A stretch of 64,000 bases of DNA, from assembly GCA_964531325.1 (NCBI GenBank), contig CAZHCW010000004.1:62001-126000 (forward strand). Direction: 5' to 3'. Positions 15,591-24,933 of this stretch are shown one piece after another. Positions within the stretch are counted from its first letter, which is position 1; every line of letters starts with the position of its first letter. This DNA comes from UTCHB3 sp964531325. Lineage in GTDB: Bacteria; Bacteroidota; Ignavibacteria; Ignavibacteriales; Ignavibacteriaceae. The translations under genes were made by a program, and so were the position numbers. The notes below the pieces were generated by a model. That model made no database searches, was not told the DNA's origin, and saw only the letters and a list, made by a program, of their open reading frames with translations.

Positions 15591-16697
15591 ATGATTACGA
15601 TAGACAAAAGCAGACTTATCGAGATATTTGTATCTCTGGTAAAAATTGACGCCTTATCGCAGAATGAGAAACCGGTTGCCGATTTTGTGCGCTCATTTCT
15701 TGCGGGCAAAACAGTTACCATTTCAGAAGATAACAGCCGTCATGCAACGGGCAGCAACACAGGTAATATAATTATAAAAAAGGGTACCGGCGGTAAAATG
15801 ATGCTTACATCGCACATGGATACTGCCAGAACAACGGCAAACATAAAAGTAGTAATTGACGAAAAAACAGGAAAGATATCTTCGGATGGAAAGACGATAC
15901 TTGGTGCTGATAACCGTCAAGGGATGGCTATTCTTCTTTATTTGCTCGAAGTAACTGAAAACAATCCTGATTATCAAGATTTTACAGTTGTTTTTACGAC
16001 CTGTGAAGAAACCACCTTGGGAGGTTCAAAAAATTTGCAGGTGCCAAAATGGGTGGAGGCAGGAATGGTCTTTGATTCTTCACATTTACCCGGTAAATTT
16101 GTTTACCGTGCACCCGGCTCAAAGGCATTTACGCTTGAAATTCTTGGCAAAGCTTCACATTCCGGGATATCGCCGGAGGCGGGTATAAATGCGATAGCCA
16201 TTACTGCAGCTGCAATTTCGCAACTTAAGCAGGGAAGGCTTGATCCTGATACCACGATGAACATCGGGTTGATTCAGGGTGGAAGTGCCGTAAATGTTGT
16301 ACCTGAAAATGTAAAATTGACAGGAGAAGTCAGATCATTTAAACCCGACCGTCTTGACGAAGAGCTTGAAAGAGTACTTGATACATTCGGCACGGAGGTG
16401 TTTAATGCAGGTGCCACAATGAGGACTGAAACTTATGAAGACTTTACTCCTTACGAATTGACCCCCGATCATGCTGCGTTTAAGCTGATATATCAGGCAA
16501 TTCAGGATTCAGGACTTGAACCCAAACCCGAGATTTCGTTTGGAGGAAGTGATGCCAACTCATTTAATGGATTGGGAATCCCTTCTGTGAACATCGGAAT
16601 AGGTGCACAAAAACCACATGCAAACGATGAATTTGTTTTGATAGACGATTTCATCGCTGCTGCAAACATTGCAATACATTTAGTGAGAAAAAAATGA
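15591..16697 (+). CDS. M20-family metallopeptidase (PepT-like)
   Basis: Zinc-dependent aminopeptidase or tripeptidase of family M20, cytoplasmic. Metal and catalytic residues are all visible: His75 and Asp77 in SHMDT, bridging Asp107 in GADNRQG, the Glu139-Glu140 pair in TTCEET, and a late histidine in KPHANDEF. The lid/dimerisation domain lies around 180-290. At 368 aa it matches the PepT2/YqjE-like subgroup, shorter than E. coli PepT. The stop overlaps the ATG of the next gene by four bases, so it is co-translated with an exported cyanophycinase-like peptidase. This suggests use of small peptides released outside the cell. Confidence 0.88.
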   Translation: MITIDKSRLIEIFVSLVKIDALSQNEKPVADFVRSFLAGKTVTISEDNSRHATGSNTGNIIIKKGTGGKMMLTSHMDTARTTANIKVVIDEKTGKISSDGKTILGADNRQGMAILLYLLEVTENNPDYQDFTVVFTTCEETTLGGSKNLQVPKWVEAGMVFDSSHLPGKFVYRAPGSKAFTLEILGKASHSGISPEAGINAIAITAAAISQLKQGRLDPDTTMNIGLIQGGSAVNVVPENVKLTGEVRSFKPDRLDEELERVLDTFGTEVFNAGATMRTETYEDFTPYELTPDHAAFKLIYQAIQDSGLEPKPEISFGGSDANSFNGLGIPSVNIGIGAQKPHANDEFVLIDDFIAAANIAIHLVRKK

Positions 16698-17542
16698 AAA
16701 AATTTGTATTATTCAGTTTGTTATTTGCCATTCCTTTGATGGCTCAGCCAAAAGGGAAATTGTTAATTATTGGTGGTGGGTCGCGCCCTGCATATATGAT
16801 GAATAAATTTATTGAACTTGCCGGTGGTTTTGATGCAAAGATCGTGATTGTGCCAAATGCAAGTGAACTTCCAAGGGATGAAGCCTGGGATCACAGTTCC
16901 GAGTTTGTAAAACTTGGTTGTACAAATGTAAAATCTCTTTATTTTAACAGGGAAGAAGTTGATTCTCCTGAAAATCTTGCAGCTCTCGAGGGAGTAACGG
17001 GGATCTTTTTTTCCGGCGGTGATCAGGCAAAACTTTTTAGAGAAGTGGGAAATAGCAAATTCTTCGATAAAATAAAAGATATTTATGAAAAAGGTGGAAT
17101 GATTGGTGGAACCTCAGCCGGTGCTGCAGTGATGAGTAAAGTTATGATCACAGGGAATGAGCTTATTGTTCATGACAGTGATGCTGTGTTTTTCACCGTG
17201 CATGCCAATAATGTTGAAACGACTGAAGGATTTGGTTTTCTTGACAATGTAATAATCGACCAGCATTTCATTGTTAGAAAAAGACTTAACAGATTAATCT
17301 GTGCCACAATAGAGCACCAGTTACCCGGAATCGGGATCGATGAATCCACTGCTATTCTGGTAGAGGATGGAAGATATTTTACAGTTGTTGGAGAAAGTGG
17401 TGTAGTGATTGTAAATCCACTTACGGGGGAAAAACTAAAAAACAATAAAAATGGGATGTTGTCAGCGAGGGATATAACCATGCATCTATTGATGGATGGT
17501 GACCGTTATGATATGAAAACCAATACAATTTTAACTAAATAA
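16694..17542 (+). CDS. Cyanophycinase-like serine peptidase (S51), exported
   Basis: Family S51 peptidase, 282 aa. The nucleophile is Ser141 in GGTSAGAAVMS, with the preceding FSGGDQ loop (107-111) characteristic of cyanophycinases and peptidase E. A clear signal peptide (MKKFVLFSLLFAIPLMAQ, cleavage near residue 18) makes it periplasmic or extracellular. Cyanophycinases hydrolyse the Asp-Arg polymer to beta-Asp-Arg dipeptides. Most act in the cytoplasm, but exported forms that scavenge the polymer are known. No T9SS sorting domain is seen at its end. No cyanophycin synthetase is in the window, so a scavenging role or another isoaspartyl peptide substrate is more likely than turnover of an own reserve. 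Confidence 0.85.
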   Translation: MKKFVLFSLLFAIPLMAQPKGKLLIIGGGSRPAYMMNKFIELAGGFDAKIVIVPNASELPRDEAWDHSSEFVKLGCTNVKSLYFNREEVDSPENLAALEGVTGIFFSGGDQAKLFREVGNSKFFDKIKDIYEKGGMIGGTSAGAAVMSKVMITGNELIVHDSDAVFFTVHANNVETTEGFGFLDNVIIDQHFIVRKRLNRLICATIEHQLPGIGIDESTAILVEDGRYFTVVGESGVVIVNPLTGEKLKNNKNGMLSARDITMHLLMDGDRYDMKTNTILTK

Positions 17543-17563
17543 CTTAAATAATTGGAGCAACCC

Positions 17564-18664
17564 ATGAAAAAATTTCTTTTACTTTCGATTTTTGCAATTT
17601 TTATAATTGCAGATGTTTTTCCGCAAGCTATTTACAATTCAGGTAAGATAGAGCTTACCTTGCGTACATACGGTAGAATCCGTATTGGTATGGTAGATAA
17701 CCTTGGTGCTGCTGTCAGACAGTTGGACAGAGGTTCTCTCCTGTATTACATGCTCGACACAAATGTCTATGATTACCTTGAAGATACTGATGATATCATG
17801 GCTCCGGATACAGTTGATAACCCAACCTGGGGCGATGTTGAATTAATATCCAGAGTTAACAGTAATTATGTTCCCAAAGCCCCTGCTCTTGAAGAAGAAA
17901 TTCATATGTATGGTTGGACAAACAAGGGATATGCTATTGTTAAATTCACTGTTAAAAGTCTCGAAGCTGCAGCATATCAAGGAAGATTTGGTATGGAACT
18001 GATTCCAATGATTGAGGGTGCTTATGGTAATGAGATAATGACCTACAACCCCGGTAAACAGCTTTTCAGTTTCTATAAAGATCACTATTTTGGACTAAAA
18101 ATACTTGATCGTGAAATAGCATCAGCCCATAATTTTGAATGGTACGATGGATATCAAACAGATACAACACTTGCAAGATTAATGACTAATGGAAGTTTCA
18201 CGAACTACCACTGGGCAGGACTTGATGGTGGAACTGCTGTTTTTGGCACAACCCCAATCACTACAAACCCGGGTGATTCAGTTGTAATGTATATTGCAGT
18301 CGCTGTTGGAGTCGATTCAGTTGAAATGAATGCAAACATCGATGAAGCCACAACCAAATTTTTAACAAATATCGAAGATAAAACTCCGGTTGCTTCGATC
18401 ACTGATTACAAAATGTATCAGAACTACCCAAATCCATTTAACCCAAGCACTATGATTACATTTGATATTCCAAAATCAGGTAATGTTAATCTTTCAGTGT
18501 ATGATCTTCTTGGAAACAAGGTAGCTGAATTAGTAAACGGTTATCATGAAGCAGGAAGACAAAATATTGTTTTTGATGCGGCAAAACTGTCGAGTGGTGT
18601 TTATTTTTACACACTTAGATCAGGTGCAACCACAATCACAAACAAAATGATCCTTTCAAAGTAA
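17564..18664 (+). CDS. Secreted protein with T9SS C-terminal sorting domain
   Basis: A 366-aa exported protein of unknown activity. The start chosen is ATG 17564: a GGAG sits just before it, and the signal peptide MKKFLLLSIFAIFIIADVFPQ begins there. A longer frame from TTG 17552 would swallow the ribosome site. The body (about 25-285) has no motif I recognise. Residues about 290-366 are a textbook type IX sorting domain: NYPNPFNPSTMITFDIP, then VNLSVYDLLGNKVAELV, then KLSSGVYFYTL, ending TITNKMILSK. The gene lies 21 bases after the cyanophycinase-like gene and could be its operon partner. A long imperfect hairpin follows. Confidence 0.85.
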   Translation: MKKFLLLSIFAIFIIADVFPQAIYNSGKIELTLRTYGRIRIGMVDNLGAAVRQLDRGSLLYYMLDTNVYDYLEDTDDIMAPDTVDNPTWGDVELISRVNSNYVPKAPALEEEIHMYGWTNKGYAIVKFTVKSLEAAAYQGRFGMELIPMIEGAYGNEIMTYNPGKQLFSFYKDHYFGLKILDREIASAHNFEWYDGYQTDTTLARLMTNGSFTNYHWAGLDGGTAVFGTTPITTNPGDSVVMYIAVAVGVDSVEMNANIDEATTKFLTNIEDKTPVASITDYKMYQNYPNPFNPSTMITFDIPKSGNVNLSVYDLLGNKVAELVNGYHEAGRQNIVFDAAKLSSGVYFYTLRSGATTITNKMILSK

Positions 18665-18676
18665 GTAATCTGTTTC

Positions 18677-18717
18677 GAGCGGGAGGTAACGGACGCAGAA
18701 CCTGTTACTTCCCTCTC
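18677..18717 (+). terminator. Hairpin between T9SS protein and rpiR gene
   Basis: GGGAGGTAAC (18681-18690) pairs with GTTACTTCCC (18704-18713) with one G-T wobble and a 13-base loop. Beyond a one-base mismatch, GAG/CTC extend the stem by three pairs. The tract after it is CT-rich, not poly-T, so efficiency is uncertain. It sits 12 bases after the upstream stop. Confidence 0.55.
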
Positions 18718-18751
18718 TCTACTTATCACCCTTAAAAGAAGGATCGTCAAG

Positions 18752-19603
18752 ATGCGTTACCGCGAAGTAAAAGAGCGGATTGAAGAGAAGTTTAAAGATC
18801 TGCCGAAAAATCAGCAGAAGATAGCAGATTTTTTTCTCGTTAATTTTGACCGTATTCCATTCCTAAGTGTACAGGAAATATCTGAAAGTACCCATGTAAG
18901 TGTAGCTTCAATTGTGAGGTTTGCTCAGAATCTTGGTTTTACAGGTTTCAGCGAAATAAGAGATGAAATTTCTGTAATTCTTCAGACAGAGATCAACAAC
19001 AATAAAGATCTTTTCCCACTCATCGAGATGGAAGACGGGAATAAAAACACGCTTACTGAAGTCGCAAATCTTGATATCCAAAACATTAATGAAACTCTTT
19101 TTATGATCGATCATGAGAAGTTTTCCACTGCGGTTGGGATGCTTGCTTCAGCTGAAGAAGTTTACACCGCCGGGATGGGGATTTCTTATCTTCTCGCTGA
19201 AGTGTTGAGTTATCAGTTGACACAAGTGGGTATCAAAGCCAAAAATTTTAGAAACAGTTGGGCTTCTTTCCTTGAAGAAAGTCTTTTTATCCCCGACGAA
19301 GGGGTACTTATTGTGTTCTCATTTCCCCCATATTCTCCCGAAACAATTGAACTCGCAAGATCAGTAAAAAACAGGGGGATAAAGGTGATCTCAATTACCA
19401 ATAAATCCACCTCACCGGCAGCCGGTAATTCCGATATTGCCCTGACTGTGAAATCGGAGAATATGTTATACACAAACTCGTTTGCCGCAATTTCGGTATT
19501 AATTAACGCAATTGCCACGGAAGCTGCCAGGCTTAACAAGAAAAAAGCCAGGGAATGGCTCCACAAACTCAATGAAATTGAACAAGGCCGCCTCATCAAA
19601 TAA
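18752..19603 (+). CDS. MurR/RpiR-family transcriptional regulator
   Basis: A 283-aa DNA-binding regulator. The N-terminal HTH of the RpiR type (about 1-77) contains FLSVQEISESTHVSVASIVRFAQNLGFTGFSE, the diagnostic helix-turn-helix. The C-terminal SIS domain (about 120-260) has the Ser/Thr-rich sugar-phosphate loop region (VLIVFSFPPYSPETIELA). Such proteins sense phosphorylated sugars, often amino sugars, and regulate their neighbours. The TonB receptor gene starts 12 bases downstream with AAGAGGA before its ATG, so the regulator is probably in one operon with the transport genes and may control it. Confidence 0.9.
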   Translation: MRYREVKERIEEKFKDLPKNQQKIADFFLVNFDRIPFLSVQEISESTHVSVASIVRFAQNLGFTGFSEIRDEISVILQTEINNNKDLFPLIEMEDGNKNTLTEVANLDIQNINETLFMIDHEKFSTAVGMLASAEEVYTAGMGISYLLAEVLSYQLTQVGIKAKNFRNSWASFLEESLFIPDEGVLIVFSFPPYSPETIELARSVKNRGIKVISITNKSTSPAAGNSDIALTVKSENMLYTNSFAAISVLINAIATEAARLNKKKAREWLHKLNEIEQGRLIK

Positions 19604-19615
19604 CAAGAGGAATCT

Positions 19616-22072
19616 ATGAAAAGATTTATTCTTTTTCTTCTTATCGTTGTCCCTGTGGTTCAAGCCGGTATTACCGGAAAACTTGCAGGAAGAGTAACCG
19701 ATGCTATAACCGGTGAACCATTAATTGCCGCTACCGTTATGATTGAAGGCACCAAGCTTGGTGCATCAACTGATAAAGACGGCAGATTTACAATATTAAA
19801 TGTTCCTCCCGGTGTCTTCACTCTGAAGATTACCTATGTAGGTTATGAACATCTTTCGGTTGAAGGAGTTAAAATTGTAGTGGATCAGACAACCACTATA
19901 GATTTTAAGCTGAAACCTCAGTCGATGACGACAGATGAAATAGTGGTTACGGCAAATACACCACTTATTCAGAAAGATTTAACCAGTTCCATATCTGTTG
20001 TGGGAAGGGACGAAATTGAACTTCTTCCTGTTGGTAATTTTACCGATCTTTTGTCACTTCAGGCAGGAGTTGTAGGAAGTGGTTCCAATCTTCACATCCG
20101 TGGTGGAAGATCAAATGAGGTTGCCTACATGATCGACGGAATTTATGTAACTGATCCTCTCCTTGGTGGTTTGGCAACTCAGATAAACAATGATGCAATT
20201 CAAGAGATGTCGCTTCTTTCCGGTACATTTAACGCCGAGTATGGAAACGCACTCTCCGGAATTGTAAATATTGTTACGAGGGATGGTTCTGATAAGTTTT
20301 CGGGCAAGTTTGAAGTAAGAACCTCGAACTTTGGAGTTGAGAGATACTCAAAAATGAACGAACTTAGAATGAACGGAAGCATAGAGGGGGCAATTATTCC
20401 CGGTTCACTTCGCTTTTTCCTGTCGGGTGAACAGCTTAATGAAGGAAGTTACCTGCCATTTGGTTACAACAATGAGCAGTCATTTTTTACAAAGCTCACT
20501 CTTACTGCCATTCCAAATTTTCGAGTTACTCTTTCAAACAGGGGCAGCAAAGGTTTAAGACAGAGTTACAACCACGATTATAAATATATTCCTGAACAAT
20601 ATCTTAAGAGAAGAACTGACAGTTGGCAGACCTCGCTCTCGGCAACCCATTCGGTAAGTCAGTCGTTCTTTTACGATCTTAAAGTTTCTTATTTTAATCA
20701 GGGATATTATTCCGGTCTTGACAAAGACACCTCACAATATATGGTCGCATCAGCCCGTGTTTTGCTTGCAACTGCCGGTAACGGATTTGAGTTCTGGGCG
20801 AAAGCAGATCCACTTGTCTTAACGGATTCAAGAACCACAACTCTCGATTTTAAGAGTGATGCAGTTTGGCAGATAAACAATAGTAATGAGGTGAAGTTTG
20901 GTGCTCAATTTAAAACACATGACTTAAAATTGTGGAGTATTGAAGATCCCAAAAGAAATTTCCCCTATGTGAACAACTATCAGACAACACCATTCGAGAT
21001 CGCCGGTTATGTACAGGATAAAATTGAACTACCAAGCCTTGTGATAAATCTTGGCTTACGATTTGATCACATGAATGCAAATGTAAAGTTCCGTGCAAAT
21101 CCACTGGACACATCTTCAATAATTAATGTTAAACCCCGTTCTCAGTTCAGTCCAAGAGTGGGGATTGCTCATCCAATTACTGAGAGAACAAAACTCCATT
21201 TTGCATACGGGCATTTTTTCCAGAATCCTGAATATCAGTTCCTTTTCCAGAATCAGCAATACGACATAAAAGTTCGTGAACCTTTGTTTGGATCACCCGA
21301 TCTTGATGCACAAAGAACCATCGCTTATGAAGTGGGGATTTCCCATCAATTGAACGACAGAACAGCCATCTCACTTACTGCTTATTACAAAGATGTTACA
21401 GGACTGATCGGAACCCGTTATTATTTCCCTTTTACCGAGGGTAGATATGTTGGTTATACACTTTATGTTAATGAGGATTATGCCAACATGAAAGGTTTTG
21501 AAATAAACCTTGATATAAGACCTGACAAATATTTTGCAGGTGGGTTAACCTACACCTATTCAGTTGCAAAGGGAAGTGCTTCATCTGAAGAAGAGCAGTA
21601 TCCCGGAACTTCTGAATCAGCTCAGCTTTATTATCTCGATTTTGATAAAACCCATGTGTTAAATGCCACAGCTACTTTTATGATCCCCAAGGATGAGGGT
21701 CCGGTACTTTTTGGCGAACACATTTTTGATGACATGGATTTTTCGTTTGTTTTCTCATATTCAAGCGGATATCCTTACACACAGTCGGGAAGAGATGTTG
21801 GATTTGTGGTAAAAAATGCTCTCAGGCAACCATCAACATGGACACTTGATCTCTTGATTGGTAAAGATTTAACAATCTTTAACAATATGAGACTTAGACT
21901 GTTTGCCGAGATTCTTAATCTGACGGATCAAAAAAATGTTCTCTATGTTTACCGTGACACAGGCGATCCTGACTACACATTTGTTGGTGGTTATTCCAAG
22001 GAATATATGGAAGATCCTTCAAACTACGGCGCACCAAGACGCATTCGCGTTGGCGCATCCATCAGATTCTAA
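19616..22072 (+). CDS. TonB-dependent outer-membrane receptor
   Basis: Outer-membrane active transporter, 818 aa. Signal peptide 1-17 (MKRFILFLLIVVPVVQA). A carboxypeptidase-regulatory-like Ig domain follows at about 22-110 (GRVTDAITGEPLIAATVMIEGT...G-Y-E), then the plug (about 110-235, with SNLHIRGGRSNEVAYMIDGI), then the beta-barrel ending in an aromatic residue (VGASIRF). This is the architecture of SusC-like and Ignavibacteria receptors. No SusD homologue is next to it; a large secreted protein and a PorV-like protein follow instead. The substrate is unknown; the RpiR regulator upstream hints at a sugar. Confidence 0.93.
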   Translation: MKRFILFLLIVVPVVQAGITGKLAGRVTDAITGEPLIAATVMIEGTKLGASTDKDGRFTILNVPPGVFTLKITYVGYEHLSVEGVKIVVDQTTTIDFKLKPQSMTTDEIVVTANTPLIQKDLTSSISVVGRDEIELLPVGNFTDLLSLQAGVVGSGSNLHIRGGRSNEVAYMIDGIYVTDPLLGGLATQINNDAIQEMSLLSGTFNAEYGNALSGIVNIVTRDGSDKFSGKFEVRTSNFGVERYSKMNELRMNGSIEGAIIPGSLRFFLSGEQLNEGSYLPFGYNNEQSFFTKLTLTAIPNFRVTLSNRGSKGLRQSYNHDYKYIPEQYLKRRTDSWQTSLSATHSVSQSFFYDLKVSYFNQGYYSGLDKDTSQYMVASARVLLATAGNGFEFWAKADPLVLTDSRTTTLDFKSDAVWQINNSNEVKFGAQFKTHDLKLWSIEDPKRNFPYVNNYQTTPFEIAGYVQDKIELPSLVINLGLRFDHMNANVKFRANPLDTSSIINVKPRSQFSPRVGIAHPITERTKLHFAYGHFFQNPEYQFLFQNQQYDIKVREPLFGSPDLDAQRTIAYEVGISHQLNDRTAISLTAYYKDVTGLIGTRYYFPFTEGRYVGYTLYVNEDYANMKGFEINLDIRPDKYFAGGLTYTYSVAKGSASSEEEQYPGTSESAQLYYLDFDKTHVLNATATFMIPKDEGPVLFGEHIFDDMDFSFVFSYSSGYPYTQSGRDVGFVVKNALRQPSTWTLDLLIGKDLTIFNNMRLRLFAEILNLTDQKNVLYVYRDTGDPDYTFVGGYSKEYMEDPSNYGAPRRIRVGASIRF

Positions 22073-22092
22073 TTGAGGAAGGAACAAAATTT

Positions 22093-24912
22093 ATGTTTAT
22101 AAAAATTAAAAATTCACAGCAATCCAGTTCGGCATTGTCTCCATTTTTTGGAAACATCCCGGTGGTTTCTGTGTGTGTCCTCTTATTTATCTTTTTCTTC
22201 ATCTCACCTGAAGTGAACGCTCAGTTACAGAAAAATGGTGGCGGAAATTCAACTCTTTCACTTCGTGACAGAGCAGGTGGAACGCACAATGCATCCAACA
22301 TCGGGCTCTTCTTTGAAAACAGAGGAAAACTTTACCCGAGAAGGCTTTCACAAGGACCATCGGGTGAATTTCCGATAAACAGCGGGCAACACTATATCTA
22401 CAGAATGAACCCCTATGTTGGTATCCCCGGGAATGTGATTCAGGGAAGATATGTAACAAATGAGGAATGGGAAGCATCCTATGGTTATCATAATAATGAG
22501 GGAGCAAAGATTGCTTTTTCCGATAATCCCGCTTCCTGGCATCCCACAAATGGATGGCCCGTTAAAGATGCAGATGGAAATCCAATAATTAAATCAGATC
22601 AGGATTCATATTGTGTTTACAACGACAGTAACAACACAATTGGCATACTTGGAATTGAACTCCATCAAACAGGATATGCATACGGAGTTAAGTTCGCTCA
22701 GGATTTACTTTTCTTTAAATATCAGATAATCAACAAAAGTAATAAAGATTACGACTCGCTTTATTTCACATTGTGCACCGATATCGATGTTGGTGATGCG
22801 TCAGGTGGAGCCCCCGAGTATGCCAACGACAAACTTGGTTTCGACAAGGCAAAGAATTTTGTATGGTTCTACGACAACGGAACAACCTCAGAATGGCCAT
22901 CGGGTAAAACCGGGATGATGGGGGTTACACTTCTGGAAACGCCCAAAATTAACGGCGTGGAGGTTGGGATAACTGATTTCCACTATGCCCTCTATAACGA
23001 TGATGAAGTTTCTGATCTCGATTCCATTTTATATGGCAGAATGGCATCAACTCAGTCGTTATACAATTCAAGTTTGAGAAATAAATATTTCCATATAGGC
23101 AGCAACACATCCATCAATTTTGATGATGTAAATACAATTCCTTCTTCAGGGCTTGATTTGCTGGCAACCCTTTCATCGGGTCCATATCACATGTTCCCCG
23201 GTGACACACTTACTTTCTACACTGCAGTTGTAGCGGGCGATAACCTTACTGACTTACAAGAAAATCTTGCGCAGGCACAACTTGTTCACCGGTTTGACTA
23301 TGAAGTAGCTAAACCACCTGTAACTCCAAAACTTTCAGGCATTTCAGGTGATACAAAAAATACACTTTACTGGGATGATGAGGCTGAAAGATCATTTGAC
23401 GGTTTTACCGGTCAATATGATTTTGAAGGTTACAGATTATACAGAAGTGTCGATAAAGGTATTCACTGGACACTTCTTGGTGATTTTGACATTCCAAATG
23501 ATATAGGTATCGACAGAGGGATTCAATATTCTTTCATCGATACTTCAGTTACCAATGGATTTGAATACTGGTACACCGTAACAGCCTACGATAGAGGCGA
23601 TTCAACTCTTGAACCACTTGAGAGCCCGCTTGGTAAAAACCTTGAGCAGGTTAATATTGTATCTCTGGCACCTTTTTCTTCAGCACTTGGCAGAACACCT
23701 GTTTCTGTTGAAGCTATTCGCCCTGTAGGTAAAGGATCTTCAAACTATGTACTTAATATCACGCCTGATGACAATATTAATCTGTTATCAGGTGAGTATG
23801 TTGTAGGATTTAATTATGTTCACAGAACCGAACGGGGTGTTCTAAAAACAACTCTTTCGCCTGTGTTTACTGATTCCTCGAATACTCCTCCGGAGAAGTA
23901 TGGAGTTTATTTCAAAGCACCCAATCTTTTTGATTTTGTAAACCTGACAACAGGCGAGAACATAAAGATTGATAATAACTATAACTGGACCAATCCAAAT
24001 CAGGTGATTTCAATACCCGGTTCAGGAGTGAGGATTAGAATAACCACTCCACCCGGGACGCCGGAAGAATTCAGACCTAAAAAAGGTGATTTGATTACGC
24101 TTAGTTTTAGTGTTGATGTTACCAAGGGGAATGATACTCTTATAAAACCGAGACCGTTTTTCTTTGATAAACTTCAAGCCACTTCCGACGGGATAGTTTT
24201 TAGTATGTCGAAACCAAATCCTGTGAAAAATTTCTCAAAGATTGGTGGAACAGATTTATTTACACTCGATTTTACATCGGTAGATGAAACTGCATTAAAA
24301 AACACTCTCTATTTCATTGAAGTGAAATCGAGAGGTTTCAATTCCAACGGAGAAGGTTTTGTTTCGCTTGAGATCAGGGATACTGCTGCAGGTGCCCCTG
24401 CTATTACTTTTGATTCCGTTTACACACTTTCGAACATAAGTTTTAACGGATTAAGAGGAAGGCTTGAGTTCACCGCCGCTAATCCTCCACAACCCGGGAA
24501 TTTGTTCTCTTTAACATCCATTAAGCCTAAAGCACCCGGTATTCGTGATAAATTTGCGTTCACATTAAAAGCTCCGGTTATCAATAACGATGTAATTAAA
24601 AGTGGATTAAACAAAATAAGAGTTGTACCCAATCCGTATGTGGTTTCTTCACTTTATGAACCGGAATTTGGGGAACTGAGGATGGAACCATTAAGGCAGA
24701 TACAATTTATCAATCTCCCTTCGGAGTGCACAATTCATATCTTCACTGTTGATGCAGACCTTGTAAAAACAATTGAACATTCCTCTCAGAATGGAACTGC
24801 AATCTGGGACCTCAAAACCCAGGGTGGCAGGGAAATAGCTTCAGGAATGTATATGTATGTAGTTAAATCCAAAGACGGCGAGTACATCGACCGCTTTGCT
24901 GTAATTAAATAA
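22093..24912 (+). CDS. Large secreted protein, FnIII-like, T9SS-type end
   Basis: A 939-aa exported protein. A hydrophobic signal segment (about 17-43, VCVLLFIFFFISPEVNA) follows a short basic N-terminus. A fibronectin type III-like segment lies near 415-500 (LSGISGDTKNTLYWDDEAERSFDGF to YWYTVTAYDRGDS). The last about 85 residues (VVPNPYVV, then IHIFTVDADLVKTIEH, then IASGMYMYVVKSKDGEYIDRFAVIK) resemble a T9SS sorting domain, with P-N-P-Y in place of P-N-P-F. Proteins of this type recur between TonB receptors and PorV-like genes in this lineage, and I infer a surface-exposed partner of the receptor. No enzyme motif was found. Confidence 0.7.
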   Translation: MFIKIKNSQQSSSALSPFFGNIPVVSVCVLLFIFFFISPEVNAQLQKNGGGNSTLSLRDRAGGTHNASNIGLFFENRGKLYPRRLSQGPSGEFPINSGQHYIYRMNPYVGIPGNVIQGRYVTNEEWEASYGYHNNEGAKIAFSDNPASWHPTNGWPVKDADGNPIIKSDQDSYCVYNDSNNTIGILGIELHQTGYAYGVKFAQDLLFFKYQIINKSNKDYDSLYFTLCTDIDVGDASGGAPEYANDKLGFDKAKNFVWFYDNGTTSEWPSGKTGMMGVTLLETPKINGVEVGITDFHYALYNDDEVSDLDSILYGRMASTQSLYNSSLRNKYFHIGSNTSINFDDVNTIPSSGLDLLATLSSGPYHMFPGDTLTFYTAVVAGDNLTDLQENLAQAQLVHRFDYEVAKPPVTPKLSGISGDTKNTLYWDDEAERSFDGFTGQYDFEGYRLYRSVDKGIHWTLLGDFDIPNDIGIDRGIQYSFIDTSVTNGFEYWYTVTAYDRGDSTLEPLESPLGKNLEQVNIVSLAPFSSALGRTPVSVEAIRPVGKGSSNYVLNITPDDNINLLSGEYVVGFNYVHRTERGVLKTTLSPVFTDSSNTPPEKYGVYFKAPNLFDFVNLTTGENIKIDNNYNWTNPNQVISIPGSGVRIRITTPPGTPEEFRPKKGDLITLSFSVDVTKGNDTLIKPRPFFFDKLQATSDGIVFSMSKPNPVKNFSKIGGTDLFTLDFTSVDETALKNTLYFIEVKSRGFNSNGEGFVSLEIRDTAAGAPAITFDSVYTLSNISFNGLRGRLEFTAANPPQPGNLFSLTSIKPKAPGIRDKFAFTLKAPVINNDVIKSGLNKIRVVPNPYVVSSLYEPEFGELRMEPLRQIQFINLPSECTIHIFTVDADLVKTIEHSSQNGTAIWDLKTQGGREIASGMYMYVVKSKDGEYIDRFAVIK

Positions 24913-24933
24913 GCCGGGCAAGGAGATTTAACA

